NCBI GenBank assembly: GCA_025355705.1
Contig: JANXZD010000244.1
Location: 1 to 11,792, forward strand
Direction: 5' to 3'
DNA length: 11,792 nt
From: Bacteroidota bacterium
GTDB taxonomy: Bacteria > Bacteroidota > Ignavibacteria > UBA10030 > UBA8401
In this document: piece after piece, positions 1 through 5,401 of the stretch
How the letters are laid out: every line of letters begins with the position of its first letter
Numbering within the stretch: the first letter of the stretch is position 1
Notes under the pieces: generated by a model
The model's database searches: none
Told to the model about the DNA's origin: nothing
Seen by the model: the letters and a program-made list of their open reading frames with translations, nothing else
Position numbers and translations under genes: made by a program

Positions 1-2
1 AG

Positions 3-167
3 AAACATTTTTCACTGCAGAATGTTCCATTCTTTTTCCTGGCGGAAACGAAGAATCAAAACATCATTCGTGCTGGGCTTCGAATGGGCTTTGATCATTA
101 CTTGACAAAACCAATAGATTTGGATCTGCTTGTTGCTGCTGTTGATGGGAAATTGTTGACAAAATAA
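3..167 (+). CDS. Response-regulator receiver domain, C-terminal part (5' end outside window)
   Basis: Reading from base 3, an open frame runs into the window start and ends at TAA 165-167, giving about 54 residues. They match the last part of a CheY-like receiver domain: a hydrophobic beta-4 strand (VPFFFL), an alpha-4 helix ending RMGFDHY, the beta-5 strand YLT followed by the invariant Lys-Pro pair (YLTKPID), and a short alpha-5 helix (LDLLVAAVDGKLL). The phospho-acceptor Asp lies upstream of the window. By ungapped spacing back from the conserved Lys, the usual Thr/Ser switch position is an Ala (in FLAETK). The protein stops right after alpha-5, so this is either a single-domain receiver or the C-terminal receiver of a hybrid kinase; the fragment cannot tell which. 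The domain call is firm, the protein identity is not. Confidence 0.8.
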   Translation, partial: KHFSLQNVPFFFLAETKNQNIIRAGLRMGFDHYLTKPIDLDLLVAAVDGKLLTK

Positions 168-333
168 TCAACAAAAAATGTAACAGTAAATCAGTGATTG
201 TTTGCAGCTGAAATCCATGTCGTACTGTGGCTCCCACGTTATCAATGTCCAACGATTTTGATACATGCAGACTAATATTATTCCGAACCATTTGTTTTTC
301 ACATCGCATTCATCAAATCCACTTAATAAAATT
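168..333. other. Intergenic gap, nothing recognised
   Basis: These 166 bases lie between the receiver-domain stop and the chosen start of the amidohydrolase. The amidohydrolase frame stays open upstream to an ATG at 265, but those extra 23 residues precede a normal signal peptide and look non-coding. I see no hairpin with a T-run, no clear promoter and no RNA gene. Confidence 0.4.
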
Positions 334-2013
334 ATGAAAAAAGTATTATGGTATATTTTTCTCAGCGGTCAATTATTCTCCCAACAGTATGATGTTCTTA
401 TTCGCAACGGAATGATCTATGACGGGAGCGGCGGAAAACCGTTCTTGTCTGATGTTGCGATCAACGGAAAACAGATCGCTGCGATTGGAACACTGAAGAG
501 TGCAAAAGCAAAGCAGGTGATCGATGCGAAAGGATTAGCGGTCTCTCCCGGTTTTATCAATATGCTCAGCTGGGCAAACGAAACGTTGATCGAAGACGGG
601 CGATCGCTAAGCGGTCTTAAGCAGGGTGTTACGTTGGAGGTGATGGGTGAGGGTTGGTCCATGGGACCATTGAATGAACAACTGAAGCAGGAAACCAATG
701 AAGCGATGGGAGATATAAAATATAGGATTGATTGGACAACACTGGGAGAATATCTTTCATCACTTGAGCGAAGAGGAATTTCAACCAATGTTGCTTCGTT
801 TGTCGGTGCAACAACGGTGCGGATCGATGTGCTTGGTTATGAGAACCGAGCACCGAGTCCTAAAGAATTGGATGAAATGAAATCACTTGTACGGCAGGCA
901 ATGGAAGAAGGTGCGCTCGGAGTCGCTTCTTCATTGATCTATGCACCGGCATTTTATGCTAAGACGAATGAACTTGTTGAGCTTTGCAAAGTTGCCGCGG
1001 AATATGACGGGATGTATATATCACATCTTCGAAGCGAAGGAAATCGGTTTAGCGAAGCTGTTGATGAATTGCTTACCATTGCACGTGAAACAAATATTCG
1101 TTCAGAAATATATCATTTAAAAGCTGCGGGACAATCCAATTGGAATAAATTGGATGAAGTGATTCGGAAAGTAGAAGAAGCCAGAAAGTCCGGATTAAAA
1201 ATCACCGCTGATATGTATCTCTATACTGCCGGTGCAACAGGACTTGATGCCTCAATGCCTCCTTGGGTCCAGGAAGGGGGACAAAAAGAATGGGAAAAGC
1301 GATTAAAGGATCCCACCATTCGTGTTCGATTGAAACAAGAAATGACGACACAAAGCGATGAATGGGAGAGTCTCTATCTTGCAGCCGGCTCACCGGACAA
1401 GGTGATACTCGTTGGTTTTAAACAAGATAGTTTAAAATATCTTACCGGAAAAACTGTCGCTGAAGTTTCTGTTATCCGAGGAACTTCTCCCGAAGAGACG
1501 ATCATGAACTTGATCGTTGATGATGACAGCAGGATCGAAACGGTCTATTTTTTGATGTCCGAAGAAAATGTGAAAAAAGAGATCGCACTGCCGTGGGTGA
1601 GTTTTGGTTCGGATGCAGGTTCGCTAGCACCGGAAGGAGTTTTTCTGAAATCGAATGTGCACCCGCGTGCATACGGAAATGTTTCACGATTGCTTGGCAA
1701 ATATGTGCGCGATGAAAAGATCATTCCGTTGGAAGAGGCGATCCGGAAATTGACATCGCTTCCTGCAAGCAATCTTGGAATAACTGACAGGGGAATATTA
1801 AAGAAAGGGAATTTTGCCGATATTGTTGTGTTCGATCCTGCAACAATACAAGATCATGCAACTTTTGATAAACCGCATCAGTTATCGACCGGAGTGCTCC
1901 ATGTGTTCGTCAATGGAACGCAGGTGCTGAAGAACGGTGAACATACCGGTGCAAAACCCGGAATGGCTGTCCGAAAAAAAATTGAAAGGAAAACTCCTCT
2001 TGAAAAATTATGA
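334..2013 (+). CDS. Exported amidohydrolase, N-acyl-D-amino-acid deacylase-like
   Basis: The product is a 559-residue metal-dependent hydrolase of the D-aminoacylase/dihydroorotase-like group, predicted to act outside the cytoplasm. I chose ATG 334 rather than the in-frame ATG 265 because it begins a signal peptide (MKKVLWYIFLSGQLFSQQ). The N-terminal beta-sandwich has YDVLIRNGMIYDGSGG and VIDAKGLAVSPGFIN. The barrel follows with SHLRSEG (His231), YHLKAAG (His261), DMYLYTAG and FGSDAGS (Asp427). The C-terminal part is typical: LTSLPASNLGI, GILKKGNFADIVVFDP and a closing VNG segment. The His231-His261 spacing of 30 matches the family's zinc ligands. However, the usual HxH after PGFID is Leu78-Ser-Trp80, and the position of the family Cys is Gly107 in GEGWSMGP. 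From memory, an uncharacterised subfamily shares this NMLSW/GEGWSMGP pattern. The fold is secure; substrate and activity are unknown. The DinB gene overlaps its 3' end and is probably co-transcribed. Confidence 0.88.
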   Translation: MKKVLWYIFLSGQLFSQQYDVLIRNGMIYDGSGGKPFLSDVAINGKQIAAIGTLKSAKAKQVIDAKGLAVSPGFINMLSWANETLIEDGRSLSGLKQGVTLEVMGEGWSMGPLNEQLKQETNEAMGDIKYRIDWTTLGEYLSSLERRGISTNVASFVGATTVRIDVLGYENRAPSPKELDEMKSLVRQAMEEGALGVASSLIYAPAFYAKTNELVELCKVAAEYDGMYISHLRSEGNRFSEAVDELLTIARETNIRSEIYHLKAAGQSNWNKLDEVIRKVEEARKSGLKITADMYLYTAGATGLDASMPPWVQEGGQKEWEKRLKDPTIRVRLKQEMTTQSDEWESLYLAAGSPDKVILVGFKQDSLKYLTGKTVAEVSVIRGTSPEETIMNLIVDDDSRIETVYFLMSEENVKKEIALPWVSFGSDAGSLAPEGVFLKSNVHPRAYGNVSRLLGKYVRDEKIIPLEEAIRKLTSLPASNLGITDRGILKKGNFADIVVFDPATIQDHATFDKPHQLSTGVLHVFVNGTQVLKNGEHTGAKPGMAVRKKIERKTPLEKL

Positions 2014-2479
2014 TAGCATTACAATACTTGTTCAACAATTGGAAGAATCCTACCACAAAAAATCATGGCATGGAACAAATCTTCGCGGTTCAATCCGTGG
2101 GTTATCACTGGAACAGATCTGTTGGCGACCATCCACCAAACGTCATAATATTTGGGAAGTTACCGTGCATTGTGCGTATTGGAAATATATTGTTCGCAGA
2201 AGATTGACCGGTGAAAAACATGGTTCCTTTCTTTTAAAAGGAAGTAATTTTTTCATCCGCCCAATTGAAAAGAGTGAACTGGCTTGGAAAAACGATGTGC
2301 GATTGCTCGATGAAATGCATTATCTTTTGGTGGAAGCGGTGAAGAAACTTTCGTCTTCCGATCTGAATAAAAATCCAAAGGAAAGTAAATTCACTAATCT
2401 GCAGACGATCAGCGGTATAGCAATGCACGATGTGTATCATGCGGGACAAATCCAGTTATTAAAGAGAATGCAGAAGTAG
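2000..2479 (+). CDS. DinB-fold (DinB/YfiT-like) putative metal-binding protein
   Basis: This 159-residue protein is predicted to be a cytoplasmic four-helix DinB-superfamily protein. Members bind a divalent metal through three His residues; some are thiol-dependent transferases, but most have no known reaction. The triad here is His57 (VTVHCAYWK) plus His143 and His147 (MHDVYHAGQ). Family-like segments include SWHGTNLRGSIRG, RHNIWEVTVH and HAGQIQLLKR. The frame has no ATG before the family core. It is open from GTG 1937, which would overlap the upstream gene by 77 bp. I prefer TTG 2000 because AAAGGA at 1985-1990 lies 9 bases upstream and the overlap is then only 14 bp; TTG 1982 is also possible. 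The overlap suggests coupling to the amidohydrolase, but no shared function is evident. The family is sure, the start is not. Confidence 0.8.
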   Translation: MKNYDSITILVQQLEESYHKKSWHGTNLRGSIRGLSLEQICWRPSTKRHNIWEVTVHCAYWKYIVRRRLTGEKHGSFLLKGSNFFIRPIEKSELAWKNDVRLLDEMHYLLVEAVKKLSSSDLNKNPKESKFTNLQTISGIAMHDVYHAGQIQLLKRMQK

Positions 2480-2494
2480 TATTATGTATTTATG

Positions 2495-2536
2495 AAATTC
2501 TAAATTCTAAACTTTAAACCTAAGATCTAAATTCTA
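2495..2536. repeat. Degenerate AT-rich heptamer tandem repeat
   Basis: About six 7-base units follow the DinB stop: AAATTCT, AAATTCT, AAACTTT, AAACCTA, AGATCTA, AATTCTA. The first two are identical and the rest diverge. The array fills much of the 83-bp gap before the antiporter gene. It has no spacer/repeat structure like a CRISPR and no strong hairpin. Its role is unknown; it may be slippage-derived filler or a dispersed intergenic repeat. Confidence 0.5.
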
Positions 2537-2562
2537 AGACACAACACTTAATCTCTGCATTT

Positions 2563-3651
2563 ATGAATCAATTTCTAAAATTATCTCTTAACTGGCTTCT
2601 GATTTTTATTCCAATCACCCTCCTTGGAGAATATGCTTTTCATGTTTCATCAACAATGTTGTTTCTCTTTTCATGTATTTCAATCATTCCTCTTGCAGGC
2701 TGGCTTGGCAAAGCGACGGAACATCTTGCAGAAAAAACAGGCGAGGGAATCGGCGGACTGCTCAATGCGACATTTGGTAATGCTGCGGAACTGATCATTG
2801 CGTTAATGGCATTACAGGCCGGACTGTATGACGTTGTTAAGGCATCCATCACCGGGTCGATCATCGGGAATATTCTTCTTGTGCTTGGCGCTTCATTTCT
2901 TGCGGGCGGTTTAAAATATAAAACGCAAAAATTCAACGCAGGGGGCGCACGCTCCCTCGCAACAATTCTTACCCTTTCATCGATCGGTCTCATTGCTCCG
3001 GCCGTTTTCCATTATTTTGGAGGTAAAGATATTGCCGAGAGAGAAGCCGATCTTAGTCTGGAAATTGCGATCGTTCTTGTGATCACATATGCACTCAGTC
3101 TGTTGTTCTCATTAAAAACACACAAACAATTATTTGTCGGAGAAGTATCTGAAATTGCAGAAGTCAGCGAAGGAAAACATCAGCATTGGAGTATAACGAA
3201 ATCACTTTCTATTCTTGCCGTTGCAACATTGTTCATCGCGTGGATGAGTGAGATTCTTGTCGGTTCGGTTGAAATTGCCGCTCATGCTCTTGGAATGACC
3301 AGTATCTTTGTCGGCGTGATCGTTGTAGCAATTATCGGCAATGCAGCTGAACACAGCACTGCAATTATCGTTGCAATGAAGAACAGAATGGATTTGAGTA
3401 TAGGAATTGCGATTGGCAGCAGCATTCAGGTTGCGCTTTTTGTTGCACCGGTGCTGGTGTTTGCAAGTTATGTGGTGGGCACTAAACCGATGGATTTGGT
3501 ATTTACACCGATTGAAATTTTAGCGATCACTCTTTCCGCAATCATTGCCGAACAGCTTGTCAGTGACGGAGAAAGTAATTGGTTTGAAGGTGTTCAATTG
3601 ATCTCTGTCTATATTATTTTTGCATTGGTGTTTTATTTTTTACCTGGTTAA
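2563..3651 (+). CDS. cax: Ca2+/H+ antiporter, CAX family
   Basis: The product is a 362-residue inner-membrane exchanger of the CaCA superfamily, CAX branch, expected to export Ca2+ in exchange for protons. Both signature alpha repeats are present. Alpha-1 is LNATFGNAAELIIALMALQ (about residues 67-85, acidic residue Glu76). Alpha-2 is IIGNAAEHSTAIIVAMK (about 257-273, Glu263). Each is followed by the expected glycine/serine-rich helix, TGSIIGNILLVLGAS and GIAIGSSIQVALFVAP. I count roughly ten or eleven hydrophobic segments, and an acidic loop (EVSEIAEVSEG, about 194-204) splits the two halves as in other CAX proteins. The length is typical of a bacterial member. ATG 2563 has no obvious Shine-Dalgarno site, which is common in this phylum. 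Its last 12 bp overlap the convergent kinase gene. Ca2+ is the best guess for substrate; other divalent cations cannot be excluded. Confidence 0.93.
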   Translation: MNQFLKLSLNWLLIFIPITLLGEYAFHVSSTMLFLFSCISIIPLAGWLGKATEHLAEKTGEGIGGLLNATFGNAAELIIALMALQAGLYDVVKASITGSIIGNILLVLGASFLAGGLKYKTQKFNAGGARSLATILTLSSIGLIAPAVFHYFGGKDIAEREADLSLEIAIVLVITYALSLLFSLKTHKQLFVGEVSEIAEVSEGKHQHWSITKSLSILAVATLFIAWMSEILVGSVEIAAHALGMTSIFVGVIVVAIIGNAAEHSTAIIVAMKNRMDLSIGIAIGSSIQVALFVAPVLVFASYVVGTKPMDLVFTPIEILAITLSAIIAEQLVSDGESNWFEGVQLISVYIIFALVFYFLPG

Positions 3652-4509
3652 ATTTTTCATCGTCTCATAAACCTGCGAATAATATCCTTTACCAAATAGA
3701 TTCAAATGATTGAAGAGATGATACAGTTTATAGATCTCGCATCGTCTCTTCCATTCATCATTGAGCGGAAATGCCTCGTGATATGAGTCGTAAAATGCTT
3801 CACCGAATCCGCCAAACAGCATCGTCATTGCAAGATCAGCTTCACGGTGCCCGTAATACACCGCAGGATCAATAACCGCCGGAACATCATTTTCTAAACA
3901 TAAATAATTTCCGCTCCAAAGATCGCCATGAAGCAGTGCAGGCGGTTCACCGTCATCTGGAATTAATTGATCAATCTTGTATTCAAGTTTGCGGTAAAGA
4001 GAAATAAACTCATTATCGAGGTATCCGTTTTGTTCTGCAAGCTTGAATTGAAATTCCAATCGATTGGTAACAAAAAATTCTTTCCATGATTTCATCTTAG
4101 GAAAATTATTTTGCGGTGTTGATCCGATAAAATTATTTTCACAAAAACCGAACTGATCCGACGTATAGTTGTGAAGTTGGGCGAACTGCCTTCCGAATTG
4201 CTCAAAGAAATGTGTGTGGTGTGTCGGTGCTGCAACGGGAAGGAATTCAAGAATCAGAACATCGTTGTTTACTGCAATAATCTCCGGAACTCGAATGGCA
4301 TTTGCCTTTTTCAATTCACGCAATCCATTTGCTTCTTTGATGAACATATCGTGATGCTGCGGGGAAACTTTAACAAAGAGTGACTGTTTATCTTCTAACT
4401 CTACTCTATATGATGAAGCAATTGATCCGCCGCTTAATGGAGAGAGTGTTATGACATTTTTGTTGAGAGCGGATTGGATGAGAGATGTAATTTGTTCTTT
4501 AGTTTTCAC
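3640..4509 (-). CDS. Fructosamine/ketosamine-3-kinase family protein
   Basis: This 289-residue cytoplasmic kinase belongs to the FN3K/YniA family, which phosphorylates C3 of sugars attached to protein amines (ketosamines) so that the adduct falls off spontaneously. Visible motifs are a glycine-rich loop, LSGGSIASSYRVE (about 25-37), an ATP-binding Lys47 in LFVKVSP, a hinge-like LILEFLP, the catalytic loop LLHGDLWSGN with Asp196, the metal-binding IDPAVYYGHREADLAM with Asp214, and the family C-terminal YHLFNHLNLFG. Length matches E. coli YniA as I recall it. The start is GTG at 4509; an ATG at 4511 is out of frame. The protein-tyrosine-phosphatase gene lies upstream on the same strand, 162 bp away across an inverted repeat. 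Bacterial members mostly prefer ribulosamines or erythrulosamines over fructosamines, so the exact sugar is inferred. The family assignment is firm. Confidence 0.92.
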   Translation of the reverse strand: MKTKEQITSLIQSALNKNVITLSPLSGGSIASSYRVELEDKQSLFVKVSPQHHDMFIKEANGLRELKKANAIRVPEIIAVNNDVLILEFLPVAAPTHHTHFFEQFGRQFAQLHNYTSDQFGFCENNFIGSTPQNNFPKMKSWKEFFVTNRLEFQFKLAEQNGYLDNEFISLYRKLEYKIDQLIPDDGEPPALLHGDLWSGNYLCLENDVPAVIDPAVYYGHREADLAMTMLFGGFGEAFYDSYHEAFPLNDEWKRRCEIYKLYHLFNHLNLFGKGYYSQVYETMKNLTR

Positions 4510-4562
4510 ATTATTGAGTTCTGTTTGAAACGCATTCCTCTCTGTGTGTTGGATCGAGAAAC

Positions 4563-4670
4563 GGGGAGAGGGGCAAGGGGTGTGTTATAATTTGAGTGAA
4601 GACAGCTATTTATTTTACACACCCCTAAATCCCCTCTCGCTTATACACAATCTTTCGCAGAGAGGGGACT
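4563..4670. repeat. Three-arm G/C-rich inverted-repeat element
   Basis: Arm A (4566-4585) carries GAGAGGGG and AGGGGTGTGT. Arm B (4617-4638) carries their complements ACACACCCCT and CCCCTCTC. A and B can form 10 bp plus 8 bp of stem around a small internal loop, with a 31-base hairpin loop. Arm C (4660-4667) repeats GAGAGGGG and can pair with the same CCCCTCTC of arm B, followed on the plus strand by ACTTTTATTT. The A:B and B:C pairings are therefore mutually exclusive. The element fills most of the gap between two minus-strand genes and ends four bases from the phosphatase stop codon. It looks like a dispersed intergenic repeat. B:C is terminator-like, but in the plus direction. Confidence 0.65.
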
Positions 4671-4671
4671 T

Positions 4672-5136
4672 TTATTTGATTTGTAATTGTTTCAATAACC
4701 CCGCACACGCATCTTCTAAAATATCCAACACATGTTCAAAACCAGCAGGACCGCCATAATACGGATCGGGAACTTCGTTGACATCCATGGTTTGTGAATA
4801 ATCGGTCATGAGAGAAAGTTTATGGTGATATTTTTTATTTCGATCCATTGCTTTCAGATCGCTGAGATTATTTGCATCCATCGCAATAATGTGATCGAAT
4901 TGCTCAAAATGTTTTGATGGATCGAATTGCTGTGCGTGGCTGATAAGATTGTAATTCCGTTTTTGTGCGTGCGACCGCATCCGTACATCTGGCAATTCCC
5001 CGATGTGATATCCTGCAGTTCCTGCAGATTGAATTTCGATAGGAAGACCTTTTGCAAGGTATTTCATCACTCCTTCGGCGGCGGGAGAGCGGCAGATGTT
5101 GCCGAGACAAACAAAGAGTATTTTGGTTGGTTTCAT
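4672..5136 (-). CDS. Low-molecular-weight protein-tyrosine-phosphatase family protein
   Basis: This 154-residue cytoplasmic cysteine phosphatase has a near-perfect family layout. The P-loop near the N-terminus is VCLGNICRSP, with nucleophile Cys10 and phosphate-binding Arg16 (CX5R). SAGTAGYHIGELPD follows as in other members. The general acid is Asp124 in VPDPYYGG, and a final helix (LDILEDACAGLLKQL) completes the domain at normal length. ATG 5136 sits directly before the P-loop strand, so the start is secure. It lies on the same strand as, and upstream of, the FN3K-family kinase. LMW-PTP proteins act on phosphotyrosine, but the human homologue (LMW-PTP-A) was also identified as a protein-ribulosamine-5-phosphatase, which makes a deglycation role attractive here. 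I see no Wzc-type tyrosine kinase or capsule gene nearby that would suggest a Wzb role. Confidence 0.93.
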   Translation of the reverse strand: MKPTKILFVCLGNICRSPAAEGVMKYLAKGLPIEIQSAGTAGYHIGELPDVRMRSHAQKRNYNLISHAQQFDPSKHFEQFDHIIAMDANNLSDLKAMDRNKKYHHKLSLMTDYSQTMDVNEVPDPYYGGPAGFEHVLDILEDACAGLLKQLQIK

Positions 5137-5154
5137 ATTTTAATAAGCGCGAAA

Positions 5155-5201
5155 AACCTTGCGAAGGTTGTCTGCGATTTTTATTAAACCTTCGTAAGGT
5201 T
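5155..5201. repeat. Pair of 15-bp palindromes able to form one long hairpin
   Basis: Two palindromes, AACCTTGCGAAGGTT (5155-5169) and AACCTTCGTAAGGTT (5187-5201), flank 17 bases. Each can fold on itself (6-bp stem, 3-base loop). Together they can pair over 15 bases with a single G-T wobble. The inner palindrome begins 18 bases from the phosphatase start codon, so it would lie in that gene's promoter or leader. It could be a regulator site, a leader structure or a dispersed palindromic repeat. Confidence 0.6.
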
Positions 5202-5242
5202 AAGAGAGTGAAAATGCAGTGAAATAATAGCAAGTTTTTAGT

Positions 5243-5255
5243 CTGTTTCAAACAG
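5243..5255. promoter_or_regulatory. 13-bp palindrome, possible operator
   Basis: CTGTTTCAAACAG is a perfect 6-1-6 inverted repeat in the divergent region between the phosphatase gene and the giant secreted-protein gene. Its size suits a dimeric regulator. There is no second copy close by, and chance cannot be excluded. Confidence 0.25.
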
Positions 5256-5296
5256 TTGTTTGCCGTCATACTGTGAGCAGAATAGCACATAGTAAC

Positions 5297-5325
5297 TTGA
5301 TTATTGGGTCGAGGGTGTCTATTTT
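5297..5325 (+). promoter_or_regulatory. Weak sigma-70-like promoter candidate for the giant secreted protein
   Basis: TTGATT (5297-5302) and TATTTT (5320-5325) are separated by 17 bases, each matching four of six sigma-70 consensus positions. A palindrome, AATACGTATT, follows at 5327-5336. Bacteroidota often use a different promoter (TTTG and TAnnTTTG). I found only a one-mismatch version of the latter at 5374-5381, with no well-placed partner. Treat this as a guess. Confidence 0.2.
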
Positions 5326-5401
5326 CAATACGTATTATCAGTGAAGAGTGCAATTTGTGTGAGGGAGATATTAAATATTTGTTCTGAACTAAGGGCGGTT
5401 G

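Noticed and set aside
64..309. 81-codon minus-strand open frame at the left edge
   Set aside because: It runs antisense to the receiver-domain fragment, is low-complexity in part (poly-Gln from a CTG/TTG-rich stretch) and has no recognisable domain.
265..333. Longer N-terminus of the amidohydrolase from ATG 265
   Set aside because: The added residues precede a well-formed signal peptide starting at 334 and do not resemble the family.
2010..2207. 65-codon plus-strand frame starting ATGA at the amidohydrolase stop
   Set aside because: The overlap looks like coupling, but the protein is a frame shadow of DinB, whose His triad and family motifs are in the other frame.
2495..2536. CRISPR-like array
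   Set aside because: The units are 7 bases, contiguous and without spacers.
4544..4759. 71-codon plus-strand frame across the inverted repeat
   Set aside because: It is made of repeat sequence and the antisense end of the phosphatase gene; no domain is seen.
4927..5187. 86-codon plus-strand frame
   Set aside because: It is antisense to the conserved P-loop end of the phosphatase gene.
5354..5381. Bacteroidota-type promoter (TTTG and TAnnTTTG)
   Set aside because: The TTTG at 5354-5357 and the one-mismatch AATATTTG at 5374-5381 are only 16 bases apart, below the usual 19-21.
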